A stretch of 64,000 nucleotides of DNA from Natrarchaeobius chitinivorans (lineage in GTDB: Archaea > Halobacteriota > Halobacteria > Halobacteriales > Natrialbaceae). The notes under the pieces were generated by a model. It saw only the letters and a program-made list of their open reading frames with translations. It searched no databases and was not told where the DNA came from. Numbering within the stretch: the first letter of the stretch is position 1; each line of letters opens with the position of its first letter. Positions 26,866-35,553 of this stretch are shown piece after piece. The DNA lies in the NCBI RefSeq assembly GCF_003841505.1, contig NZ_REGA01000002.1:124001-188000 (forward strand), written 5' to 3'. Both the position numbers and the translations under genes were made by a program.

Positions 26866-26984
26866 CATCTCCCCAAACAGCGGTCTAAGGGGAGAATAAG
26901 GGAGTTCTGTCCGGTTCGGCCCTGCCGTTCAGGGGTAGAACGTCACCGTTCCGATCGCGCCGAAGTATCGGACGCGTTCGAAGA

Positions 26985-27884
26985 TCAGTCTTCGAGCATC
27001 TGCTCGAGTTCCTCTTTCTCCCGTCCCGTGTTCCAGGTGAACAGCCACTCCCGAAATCCGAGACGGCGGCTCGGGTCCTCCTGGATGAACGTCGGCGTCT
27101 GGAAGTAGTTCACGATAGTAACGAGCAACACGCCGCCGAACGTGTTTCCGAGCAAGACGGGAAAGGCGAAGTTGTACGCGCCGTGGACGAGGCCGACCTG
27201 TCCTTCGAGGACGAGATAGACGACTTCGGTACTCGCGACGACGACGTGGAACAAGTTACCGAGCGGAATCGCCAGAAACGCCATGTAAACGAGAAGGAAT
27301 CGTGCCGTCGCGTTCTGGACGCCGAAATCCAGCCAGACGACCCCGGCCACGATCAATCCCGCGAACGCAGCCTTGAAAAACAGAGCCATCCATTCCGTGT
27401 TGATCCCGGCCATGCCGATCTCCGTCGCCGTTTGGGCGACGTCCGGAGAGAAAACCCCGCCGTACGATAACGCGGCTGCTCCTATCGCGCCCCCGAGAAG
27501 GTTACCCAGAAGGACGACGGTCCACATTCCCAGCATCGCCGGAACGCTCGCCATGCGTTCGATAACGAGGGCGACGGGGGGAAGCGTATTCTCGGTGTAC
27601 AGCTGATAATTCCCCAGGATGATATACACGAACCCGATGGGGTACAGCAACGCACCGATTATCGGAATTCCACCCGCTGCGTCGGTCATCGACGCGTACA
27701 GTAGCACTGTCAACGTGATCGCAAAACCCGCTGCAAGACCACTGAAAAAGAGTTCCCGGAAGCTCCGTGAAATCTCTTCGTCCGCATCTACGATGACGCG
27801 TTCGAAAATTTCCTCGGAGGTAAACCGATCCCGCAACACGGAACTCTCAGATAGATCTCTGTTCGTTTCCAGTTCTTGGCCCAT
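26985..27884 (-). CDS. Formate/nitrite transporter (FNT) family channel
   Basis: A 299-residue membrane protein with six hydrophobic segments between about residues 45 and 265. Features: ELFFSGLAAGFAITLTVLL, the YPIGFVYIILGNYQLYTENT block and LLGNLLGGAIGAAAL. It belongs to the YfdC-like side of the FNT family, which includes channels for formate, nitrite and other small anions. The extended charged N-terminus and C-terminus are cytoplasmic. Substrate is not known. Confidence 0.87.
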   Translation of the reverse strand: MGQELETNRDLSESSVLRDRFTSEEIFERVIVDADEEISRSFRELFFSGLAAGFAITLTVLLYASMTDAAGGIPIIGALLYPIGFVYIILGNYQLYTENTLPPVALVIERMASVPAMLGMWTVVLLGNLLGGAIGAAALSYGGVFSPDVAQTATEIGMAGINTEWMALFFKAAFAGLIVAGVVWLDFGVQNATARFLLVYMAFLAIPLGNLFHVVVASTEVVYLVLEGQVGLVHGAYNFAFPVLLGNTFGGVLLVTIVNYFQTPTFIQEDPSRRLGFREWLFTWNTGREKEELEQMLED

Positions 27885-28133
27885 TACGAACGCTACTAAC
27901 CAACTGGTGAAAAGAGTTCACGTTCGAGATAGAGAATGCGGCCGAATGCTAAATATTTCTCCGAAAACCCAGATATAATTCGAAGGAGGCGACCAGCTTA
28001 CGAACGATCATGTACGAGCCCCCATCATCTGCAGAATCGATCCGCGGACGCGATCGGGTTTTCCGCGATCGTCGGCCGGGACCGACTCGCCGCGTCGCCG
28101 ACGACGATCGGCTCCGGGGCCGTCGGCCGGGTT

Positions 28134-29261
28134 CTACGAATCGGCGTCGAGGGGCCGCCACGTCCGCGGCGAGTCGTTTAGCCGCTCACAACCGTCGTCG
28201 GTGACGACGACCAGATCTTCGATCCTCACACCAAACTCGCCCTCGAGGTAGACGCCGGGTTCGACGCTGAACACCATGCCGGGCTCGATTTTTCGGTCGT
28301 TTTCGCTCGTGATATACGGCGGTTCGTGGACGTCGAGGCCGACGCCGTGGCCGGTTCGATGGACGAACCGATCGCCGTAGCCCCGCTTCTCGAGCAATTC
28401 ACGAGCCGCCCGGTCGACCTCTCGGGCTTCGATGCCGGGTTCGACCGCGTCGATCGCCGCCTGCTGGGCAGCCAGAACGGCGTCGTGGACGTCCTCGAAC
28501 TCCGCGGGCGGGTCGCCGTCGAAGACGACGGTTCTGGTCTGGTCGCCGGGATACCCTGCGGTCCAGGTACCGAAATCCAGAACGACGGGATCACCGGACT
28601 CGATCGTCCGCTCGCCGTGGCGGTGGTGCGGACGGGCTCCGTTCGGTCCGGAGCCGACGACGGTCTCGAAGGAGACTCCGTCGCCGCCGGCCTCCTCGAG
28701 ACGTCGCCCGATCTCGCGTGCGAGTTCGCGTTCGGTCAGCCCGACGGCGTCCGGACCCAGTTCGCGAACGGACTCGCTCACGGCGTCGGAAATCCGGGCC
28801 GCCTCGCGAAGCGCCTCGAGTTCGGCGTCGTCCTTCCGCAGACGCAGGTCCTCGAGGACCGCACTCGCCAGGCCGAAAGACGCGTCTGGGAACGTTTTCC
28901 GGAGGTCCTGGGTGAACAGCGCCCACATACGGTCGTCGACCAGCAACTGACCGCCCGCGAGGTCGAGTTCGTCGCCGATCGACGCGAGCAACGCCGTCGG
29001 GTCCTCGTCGTCACTCCACGTCCGGACGTCGTCGATCGGTGATTCATCACGGATCTGGTGGTCGTACATCTCGGGAGCGAGAAACAGCGCGCGGTCGGGC
29101 GAGACGAACAGAAACAGGTGGCGTTCCATCGGCTCGTCCTCGAACCCCGACAGGTAGTACATGTTCGAACTCGGAAAGCAGACGAGCGCGTCGATTCCTC
29201 GCGCCGCGAGTCGGTCACGGGCACGCTCGAGTCGGTCGTCGATGGCTGTCTCGTCGATCAT
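28134..29261 (-). CDS. M24-family metallopeptidase (Xaa-Pro aminopeptidase-like)
   Basis: A 375-residue protein with the creatinase/prolidase N-terminal domain and the pita-bread M24 domain. Metal ligands are seen: Asp in VLDFGTW and GDQTRTV, His in HRTGHGVGLDVHEPP, Glu in FSVEPGVYL and Glu in VRIEDLVVV. These enzymes cut X-Pro dipeptides or N-terminal residues next to proline in the cytoplasm. The ATG at 29261 is used because the upstream frame has poor composition. Confidence 0.9.
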   Translation of the reverse strand: MIDETAIDDRLERARDRLAARGIDALVCFPSSNMYYLSGFEDEPMERHLFLFVSPDRALFLAPEMYDHQIRDESPIDDVRTWSDDEDPTALLASIGDELDLAGGQLLVDDRMWALFTQDLRKTFPDASFGLASAVLEDLRLRKDDAELEALREAARISDAVSESVRELGPDAVGLTERELAREIGRRLEEAGGDGVSFETVVGSGPNGARPHHRHGERTIESGDPVVLDFGTWTAGYPGDQTRTVVFDGDPPAEFEDVHDAVLAAQQAAIDAVEPGIEAREVDRAARELLEKRGYGDRFVHRTGHGVGLDVHEPPYITSENDRKIEPGMVFSVEPGVYLEGEFGVRIEDLVVVTDDGCERLNDSPRTWRPLDADS

Positions 29262-29466
29262 AGCAGTGAACGCGTTGACGAAGATTGGGTTCGGATCGAC
29301 CTGAGACGTTCGGTTCGGAACCGAGTCGTCGGAGATTGCTCGCCGCAGCGGCCCACGAGTCGCACGTGGGCCGAATAGCGCGTCCGCCAGATCCGCCAGT
29401 TCTGTCGCATCCGTCGAATCGGGGCTGGTGTGGCGTGTGAGGAGCGTCGCCTGTGTCGTCCGACAG

Positions 29467-29474
29467 TATATATT
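29467..29474 (+). promoter_or_regulatory. TATA box of NDH-2-like gene, joined to CCGACAGTA half-site
   Basis: TATATATT, 22 bp before the ATG at 29497, so the transcript is probably leaderless. It is directly preceded by CCGACAGTA, the same sequence as the end of the family B element at 34150-34250. Confidence 0.5.
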
Positions 29475-29496
29475 CCTCGAGCGAGTAAGTGGAAGT

Positions 29497-30648
29497 ATGC
29501 ACGTCGTCGTCCTCGGAGCGGGGTACGCTGGACTGACGACGACCCGATTGCTCGAGCGTACCCTTCCCGCCGAAGTCGATATCACGGTCGTCGATCGGTC
29601 GCCGGATCACCTCGTCCAGCACGAACTGCACCGGGTGATCCGACGGCCGGAAGTCGCCGAGGAGATAACTGTCGCGCTGCCGGAGGTGCTCGACCGGGCG
29701 AGCGTTCGCGTCGGTCGCGTCGAATCGGTCGATCGGGACGATCGGACGATTTCGCTGTCGGGGGGAACGCTCTCCTACGACGTCGCTGCCATCTGTCTCG
29801 GGGCTCGAACCGCGTTCTACGGGCTCGAGGGTGTTCGCGAGCACGCGACCCCGCTCAAACGCCTCGCCGATGCGTTCAGGATTCGAAACCGCGCGCTCGA
29901 GGTCCTCGGGAACGACGACGCCCGGATCGTGGTCGGCGGTGCCGGCCTCTCGGGAATCCAGGTCGCCGGCGAGTTGGCAGCGCTCGCCACCGAGCGCAAC
30001 GCCGGAGCGAGGATTACGGTCCTCGAGCAGTTCGATACCGTCGCGCCGACGTTTCCGGCGAATTTTGGGCAGGCGGTCGAACGCTCGCTGGCGAACGCAG
30101 GCGTCGAGGTCCGGACCGGGGCGACCGTTCGAGAGGCCGACGCGGAGACGGTTACCCTCGAGAGCGGCGAATCGCTCTCGGCCGATCAGTTCGTCTGGAC
30201 CGGCGGTATCAGGGGATCGGACGCCTTCGACGGGGACCGGCCGACGGTCCGGGGTGATCTCAGACTCGACGAGCGAACGTTCGCCCTCGGAGACGCTGCC
30301 AGAGTGGTCGACGCCGACGGCGAACCGGTTCCGGCGAGCGCGCAGGCGGCCGTCCGCCAGGCCCGGACGGCGTCAACCAACGTGGCCCGTGTCGTCGACG
30401 CCCAACGGAAGGGAACGGACGCCTTCGACCCTCGAATGGCGTCGTTCAGTTTCCACTCGCCGGGCTGGCTGGTCAGCGTCGGCGACGACGCCGTCGCACA
30501 GGTCGGACCCGCGGTCGTCACCGGCCGGGCAGCGAAAGCGCTGAAGTCGACGGTCGGCGTCGGCTACCTCTCGGCCGTCGGTGCGACCGAAACGGCGCTA
30601 GGACGTGTCCGAGACGAACTCGACCCCCGTTCCCGCTCGAGGTACTGA
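29497..30648 (+). CDS. NAD(P)H dehydrogenase-2-like flavoprotein
   Basis: A 383-residue pyridine nucleotide-disulphide oxidoreductase family protein. Two Rossmann motifs are seen: VVLGAGYAGLTTT (FAD) at the start and VVGGAGLSGIQVAGELA (NADH) at about 149-165. FALGDAARV near residue 266 is the second FAD contact. No disulphide pair (CxxxxC) is present, so it is of the type-II NADH dehydrogenase type, which passes electrons to quinone at the membrane. The ATG at 29497 is set by the TATA spacing. Confidence 0.85.
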   Translation: MHVVVLGAGYAGLTTTRLLERTLPAEVDITVVDRSPDHLVQHELHRVIRRPEVAEEITVALPEVLDRASVRVGRVESVDRDDRTISLSGGTLSYDVAAICLGARTAFYGLEGVREHATPLKRLADAFRIRNRALEVLGNDDARIVVGGAGLSGIQVAGELAALATERNAGARITVLEQFDTVAPTFPANFGQAVERSLANAGVEVRTGATVREADAETVTLESGESLSADQFVWTGGIRGSDAFDGDRPTVRGDLRLDERTFALGDAARVVDADGEPVPASAQAAVRQARTASTNVARVVDAQRKGTDAFDPRMASFSFHSPGWLVSVGDDAVAQVGPAVVTGRAAKALKSTVGVGYLSAVGATETALGRVRDELDPRSRSRY

Positions 30649-30926
30649 CGGTGATCGACAGCCCAGATGGGCGGGTAATATCTCCACATTGATATCTAGG
30701 TGTGGAGCAAGACCAGTCGCTCCGAACCGGGTAAGGACGATTCATCGTTGGGGATTTGTGTCACGAAGTAAATAAATTTGACCCCCACCGTAACTCGTTC
30801 AGTTATTGCTGTATGCGTGGTACGGTTATACCACACGCTGGGAGTGGTTGATACAGAAATCCCAACACCCAGTGTGGCGAATTGGGCCAGAATGATTTTA
30901 TTGGTGGCTACTTTCTGACACTGTGA
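30649..30926. other. AT-rich intergenic region at left edge of island
   Basis: Noticeably AT-richer than the flanks. It contains the hairpin GTGGTACGGTTATACCAC (30819-30836) and the likely promoter GATTTTATTGG just before 30927. No gene is recognised. Confidence 0.4.
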
Positions 30927-31081
30927 ATGAGCACGTCCAAAAAAACTGTCGTCGAACGAGTTCAACAGGAGGTTGCACGTGACCCCTCAGTTGGGCTACA
31001 GTACATCGACCGCCTCGAGACGTGGCTGGTCCACGAGGACCCCCAGATCCGATACGGTGCACTGGACATCGCGATCAAATT

Positions 31082-31091
31082 GTCGGGCCAC
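31082..31091 (+). repeat. Target-site duplication of the IS (left copy)
   Basis: GTCGGGCCAC, repeated exactly at 32433-32442. It is direct evidence of the insertion point inside the nuclease gene. Confidence 0.9.
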
Positions 31092-32432
31092 TATTCGTCT
31101 TTAGCTAAGACTCACACCTCGGTTGCGTAGCGGTAGCGAGCGTCTCTTGTAACACTGGCCGTTGCTGGTGGATCTTCTGTGCATCGTCGATCAGTCGGTC
31201 GAGCAGCGGTGGCGGCGAGTAGCCAAGATATTCGCCAAGTTCGTGGAGGATGAGCTGGGCGTGCGACCGGAAGGTCGCCGCCCAGCGTTCCGGCGGAAAC
31301 ACGATCTCATCGTCCGCCTGTTCGGTGACCAGATCGAGCAATTCACGACTCACGAGCAGTGACAGCAACGCCGCGTACAGCAGAATTTCGACAACATGCT
31401 TCTTTGTCGTGTCGAACTCGTCCAGTTCGTACTGCGTCTTCAACTCACGGAATAGCAACTCCACCTCCCACCGACACCGATAGATCGTCCCTAGATCCGA
31501 CGGCAGGAACTCTTCTCTCGGGAGATTCGTGATGTACAGGTGGTAGTCGTCGGCGTCCTCTTTGCGGACGCCGACGACGCGAAACCGCTTTGTATCGCGT
31601 GACTGCGTTCCTCCGTACGGTCTTCGGTCGAACTCGGCTTCGACTTCCACGTCGATGTACTCGCGGTGCAGATCATCCACAACATTGTGGATCTTCTCAC
31701 CTTCCAAGGGAATGGCGCGCCCGCGCCATTCCCGTAATTCCTCCGTTACGACCGGATTTGCGCTCTCTTTCAGCCGACTCACGAAGTAGCCGTCGTTCTC
31801 ATCGATCAACGCGAAGCGGCGGTACTTGAAGTAGGCTCGGTCGAACAGAACGAGCCGATCTTCGAGCCACGATCCTGTGTTAAACAACGTGCTGTCGTGC
31901 GTTTTCTCGTCAGTCACGTCGAGACGTTCTATCGTCTGCTCAGTGGCATTATGGAGCAGGTGGAGCTTCGACGGTTCCATCAGCGATCATCACATCCCTG
32001 AATCGGTCGATATCGGCGTCAACAGTGTCAGGGACAGCGACCTCGTCGAGGCCACGCTCGACGAGGTCGCGGAAGTACTCTGCGAGAGACGGCGTCAACC
32101 GGTGATAGAAGCCGCCGGGAGAGATTGTCTCGTCGGCAGTGGAGTTGTAGCTGCGTCTGAAGCCAGCGAGTGTTCGGCTTTCGCCTGCGGCGAAGCCGAA
32201 CACGAATGCCCAGACGAAGGCGGGAATCTGGAGCTTGCGGTCACGTTCGACCACGCCGAGTTCCTCGGCGTGCTCTTCGAGGAACTCGGAGGGAAACAAT
32301 GTAGTGAGCCGACGCATAATCCGAGATGAGGAGGCTTCGTTGTGCACACTCGTCGCCTCCTCATTCCTCTCGAAAAGATGCCTCGATAAGCCGGCGCTGT
32401 CACGTGGTTTCTCGCTTAGCTAAAGACGGATA
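31092..32432 (-). mobile_element. ISH8-type IS4-family insertion sequence, internally deleted
   Basis: 1341 bp. Ends are inverted repeats: TATTCGTCTTTAGCTAAG on the left and, on the minus strand of the right, TATCCGTCTTTAGCTAAG. A 10-bp direct duplication GTCGGGCCAC flanks it (31082-31091 and 32433-32442). The ends, duplication length and transposase match the ISH8 group of haloarchaeal IS4 elements. The transposase is broken, so the copy is not autonomous. Confidence 0.9.
31105..32317 (-). pseudogene. IS4-family (ISH8 group) transposase, deleted and frameshifted
   Basis: The N-terminal frame (MRRLTTLFPSEFLEEHAEEL onward) ends soon after the first catalytic Asp region, RDVMIADGTV. The C-terminal part resumes in another frame with KLHLLHNATEQTIERLDVTD. 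The second Asp (VLFDRAYFKYR) and the Y..R..E..K block (YRCRWEVELLFRELK) are intact. Intact relatives have about 25 residues between ADGTV and KLHLLHN, so an internal deletion with a frame change removed that stretch. It could be moved only by a related transposase supplied elsewhere. Confidence 0.82.
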
Positions 32433-32442
32433 GTCGGGCCAC
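32433..32442 (+). repeat. Target-site duplication of the IS (right copy)
   Basis: Second copy of GTCGGGCCAC; the nuclease gene's frame resumes right after it. Confidence 0.9.
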
Positions 32443-33380
32443 TACCCGGCTCAACTTCGAGAGCAGGTCCCCGGTATCGTCTCACGGTTAGATGACGAAT
32501 CTGTTGCAGTTAGATGTGCTTCCCTTACCGTTATCTACAACCTCGCACGGTGGTACCCGCAGGCGTTCGGACACACGACAGAATATCTCTTCTGCGTTGT
32601 TCGAGAAAGCGAAGAAGACAAAGAGAGGACGACTGCAGTAGGGGTACTCGCCCGAATGGGCGTCATGCTTCCCACTGTGGTTACTCCCAGAGAAGACATT
32701 AGAGACAGCCTCAGCGCTTTTCTAGAACGAACCGACGGCGAAGAGCTGCTCGACTCGTGTAGTATCGATACCGAACTCGTCGAAACTGCAGTAGACGTTC
32801 TTTCGGGTGGAGATATGGCCAGCCGTCCACTCGAGGCAGATCTGGCACCGACTCCACGAAAGACGACCGTGAGTAAGCCAACTCAACTCGGCTTTCGAGG
32901 TGTTTTATGGGGGGCGATGGTCCCGCTGTTCTTTTTCGTGGCGTTGATCAACGCCTTACGCTTTGCGTGGCGGTTTAGATACCTGAGCCCGATGGGAAGA
33001 GCCGCGGTGATGATCTCCGAATTGCGGAAACTCACGTTCGTTTCGAACCGGAATCGACGAGCGCTCTATCTCCGGGCCTCGATGTGGCCAACGGCGACGC
33101 AGGTCTTTCCGTTCCTCCCTGGTCGAGCCCCCGTCTCTGAAAAAATGCGCGGTGAGACGAGACCGCTACCCGAGGATTGGGGGACACGCGCTCATCTGGT
33201 TCGCCACCGGGATGGATTCTACTGTCGAAACTGCGGAACCGGCGGCGGTCCGAACGGGAGTGCCGAGTTACACGTGGATCATCAGGTGCCCCGCAGTGCT
33301 GGTGGGAGTGATGAACCCGAGAATCTACGGACGTTGTGTCGTGGGTGCCACGAAGCACGACACGCGCGGGTGTTCGACAC

Positions 33381-33989
33381 GTGAAATACTACGATATTCT
33401 CGGGGTCGATCGGGATGCGTCACAAGAAGAGATCAAGCGAGCATATCGAGAGAAAGTAAAGGAGACTCATCCCGATCAATCCGATCACCCAAACGCCGGC
33501 CAGCTGTTTATGCAGGTCAAAGAGGCCTACGACGTTCTTGGCGATCCCGATCGAAAAAACCGCTACGACAAACACGGGATATCGGGGACTTCGTCGGATG
33601 GTGGTGCCACGCAGTCGACCACCAGCGCCGATGCTGACGGTGTCGGGTGGAGGGCTCACACTCGAGGCACCGACCGTAGTGAATCGCTGTGGGAAGGCGT
33701 TCAGCGACAGAGCGACAAGCCGCCTGGAGTCGACGATATCGGGGGCTCTCGAGTAACGGTGGTTGCGGGGAACGTCGTCGCTGCGTTCACGGGAGTTCTC
33801 CTGGGGTTGGAAATTGTAATCTATTCAGTTGCTCGTCTTCAGGGGGAGCAGGTCGGTTTGATTTTTTCAGGCAGTATCGGAGTGCTGGGAGTAGTACTGT
33901 TCGCGTTAATTTTCTTTGTCGTAATAGCTGGCATCGAGCACCTGTTGGGGACTCATCGGACGATCCTCTCGTCGTATCCTAACACCTGA
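33381..33989 (+). CDS. Membrane-anchored J-domain (DnaJ-like) protein
   Basis: A 202-residue protein. The N-terminal 65 residues are a J domain: YYDILGVDRDASQEEIKRAY, the HPD motif in KETHPDQSD, and YDVLGDPDRKNRYDKHG. J domains stimulate the ATPase of DnaK-type chaperones. A linker of about 70 polar residues is followed by two hydrophobic segments (about 130-158 and 163-190), so it should sit in the membrane with the J domain in the cytoplasm. There is no Gly/Phe region or zinc domain, so it is not the general DnaJ. The GTG start overlaps the nuclease stop, so the two are one operon. Confidence 0.85.
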   Translation: MKYYDILGVDRDASQEEIKRAYREKVKETHPDQSDHPNAGQLFMQVKEAYDVLGDPDRKNRYDKHGISGTSSDGGATQSTTSADADGVGWRAHTRGTDRSESLWEGVQRQSDKPPGVDDIGGSRVTVVAGNVVAAFTGVLLGLEIVIYSVARLQGEQVGLIFSGSIGVLGVVLFALIFFVVIAGIEHLLGTHRTILSSYPNT

Positions 33990-34047
33990 TCGGTCTGTCA
34001 GAGTGGTTACCGGCCGATCGCAAGAAACCGCCGGCGATCGACCGGCA

Positions 34048-34133
34048 TCGTACGGTTTGCTGTACGTCGTTGTCGGCGCACCCGCGACTCGGGCGTCGGG
34101 TGTGCTGGCACACAGTTACAGCAATCCGTATGA
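34048..34133. repeat. TGATACGG palindromic element, copy 4
   Basis: Left end CGTACGGTTTGCTGTACGTC, right end CACAGTTACAGCAATCCGTATGA. The centre has GGCGCACCCGCGAC against its complement GTCGGGTGTGCTGG. It lies alone between the DnaJ-like gene and the family B element. Confidence 0.8.
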
Positions 34134-34149
34134 ACCGATTCGTGTGGTC

Positions 34150-34250
34150 ATACTGTCGGACAGAAGTCAGTGAGTCGCGAATTCCGGCCGTCGCCACTGG
34201 AGACGGCCGCAGGGGGCGACCGATATTCAAATAGTTCTGTCCGACAGTAT
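34150..34250. repeat. Inverted-repeat element, family B
   Basis: 101 bp with perfect 16-bp ends ATACTGTCGGACAGAA and TTCTGTCCGACAGTAT. TCA precedes TACTG and follows CAGTA, so a 3-bp target duplication is possible. It ends at the stop codon of the DUF354 gene. Short relatives are at 20441-20457 and about 29459-29469. Confidence 0.75.
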
Positions 34251-35380
34251 CAATCGGAGGCCGACGAGCCGCGGTTCGATGTACCGACCCGGGGCTGAGG
34301 ATGTAACGACCGTCGAACCGATGGATCCACTCGCTCGAGGGAGCCGCCGGCTTCCGCCACGTCGACCAGCAACTCGGTTAGATTCACCAGGTCACCGACG
34401 TACTCGCGTCGTCGTCGCTCCCAGCGCTCTGACGCGCTCGGATCGCCGACCAGTTCGAGCGACCGATCGCGGACCGCGTCGTACTCGTCGAACTGTTCGG
34501 CGATCCCCACGCGCTCGAGTTCTCGAAATTCTCCGTATTCGTGGTCGTCAGTCCCACGGAAGCGCAACGCGGGCGTTCCGAGGAGCGCGGCCTCGTTGAC
34601 CATCGTTCCCGTGTCCGCGACGAGTAACGACGCTTCGGCCATCGCGTCGTGGATCAACGCCGGATGGAGGTCGTACTGGCGAGCCGGGAGGTCTTGTAGG
34701 TCCATCTCGCCGCCTTCGTCCGAGACGAACACCGTCGCCCGCTCGCCGAGGCGCTCCAGCAGATCCCGCCGCTGGTCTCGCGTGAACCCCTCGAGTCCGG
34801 CGTCGTGAAGCGCGTCGAGGGCGTTGAACCGCACCAATGCGTACGGCTCTTCGGGATCGACGCCGAGGTACTCCCGAACCGCCTCGTCGGGTTCGAACAC
34901 CTCGGGGTGGAGATACGCACACTCTTTGAACCCGTCGAAGGTGTAGTGTGCGTCGCCGAGGTCGCGACGGGTGACCGCGGGCGAGATGATACAGTCGGCG
35001 AACGGCCGCGAGACGGTGTGGTTGAAGTCGCCGGGTTCGTCGTCGAGGACCAGTACGACCGGCGTTCGAGTAACCGTTCCTGCCAGTGCGGCGTACGGCC
35101 CCCGCCCGAAGATTACGTCGGGCCGAAATCGGACGCTCTCCGTGACGATTCGGCCGGCCTGTTCCGCGAGCTCCCGTGCGAGTTGGGGTTTCGACGGAGC
35201 GGTCGTATCGTGCCTGCCGTACCGACGATAGGGAAGTCCGAAAAAGTCGAGTAAGTCGGTCGTACAGGCGTACTCCCTCGTCAGCACGAGGACGTCGTGG
35301 CCCGCGCTCTCGAGCCTGTCGACGGCGTGGCGATACAGGTGAACGTGTGCGGGCGTGTTAGCGAAGACGAGAATCCGCAT
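34250..35380 (-). CDS. DUF354 family glycosyltransferase-like protein
   Basis: A 376-residue protein of the DUF354 family, which has a GT-B-like (UDP-GlcNAc 2-epimerase/GT) fold. Features: MRILVFANTPAHVHLYRHAV at the start, DVIFGRGPYAALAGTVTRTP, and SLLVADTGTMVNEAALLGTPALRF (seen as DTGTMVNEAALLG), the typical nucleotide-sugar-binding block. It is common in archaeal glycan loci. Its reaction is unproved. The start is preceded by the glycan motif at 35403-35413. Its C-terminus touches the family B element. Confidence 0.82.
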   Translation of the reverse strand: MRILVFANTPAHVHLYRHAVDRLESAGHDVLVLTREYACTTDLLDFFGLPYRRYGRHDTTAPSKPQLARELAEQAGRIVTESVRFRPDVIFGRGPYAALAGTVTRTPVVLVLDDEPGDFNHTVSRPFADCIISPAVTRRDLGDAHYTFDGFKECAYLHPEVFEPDEAVREYLGVDPEEPYALVRFNALDALHDAGLEGFTRDQRRDLLERLGERATVFVSDEGGEMDLQDLPARQYDLHPALIHDAMAEASLLVADTGTMVNEAALLGTPALRFRGTDDHEYGEFRELERVGIAEQFDEYDAVRDRSLELVGDPSASERWERRRREYVGDLVNLTELLVDVAEAGGSLERVDPSVRRSLHPQPRVGTSNRGSSASD

Positions 35381-35402
35381 CGGTGGCGATTGCCTCCGCG
35401 TG

Positions 35403-35413
35403 CGCTTTGTAAT
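35403..35413 (-). promoter_or_regulatory. ATAACAAAGC-like motif, DUF354 gene
   Basis: Minus strand GATTACAAAGC, ending 22 nt before the ATG at 35380. Confidence 0.4.
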
Positions 35414-35513
35414 CGTACACGTACAAACGAACGAGAACCGTCCGGAAACGGACCACCGTCGCTACCGGGGCCACCCTATTCCGAACGAGCGAACCTGTCG
35501 GAAAAAGGGATGG

Positions 35514-35523
35514 ATAACGAAGC
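35514..35523 (+). promoter_or_regulatory. ATAACAAAGC-like motif, GT4 gene
   Basis: ATAACGAAGC, 30 nt before the ATG at 35554, one mismatch from the consensus. Confidence 0.35.
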
Positions 35524-35553
35524 CTCGTCGGTGGGTTCGACAAGTCGAACCGA

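Larger units (their letters stand above)
30927..33384 (+). pseudogene. HEAT-repeat/TM/HNH-nuclease protein, interrupted by an IS
   Basis: Removing the IS (31092-32432) and one copy of the 10-bp duplication restores one open frame of 368 codons. The first 55 come from 30927-31091 and the rest from 32443-33384. Residues about 20-130 look like HEAT/armadillo helices (DPSVGLQYIDRLETWLVHED, RLDDESVAVRCASLTVIYNL). A hydrophobic segment (GVLWGAMVPLFFFVALINAL) near residue 210 should anchor it. The C-terminus is an HNH nuclease: FYCRNCG, then LHVDHQVPRSAGG, ENLRTLCRGCHEARH. The DnaJ gene overlaps its stop (GTGA). The whole protein cannot be made as it stands. It could be a membrane-linked effector nuclease; that role is inferred. 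Confidence 0.85.

Noticed and set aside
26985-27884. Calling the FNT protein a nitrite or formate transporter by name
   Set aside because: It belongs to a diverged branch and no nitrite or formate enzyme gene is adjacent, so the substrate was left open.
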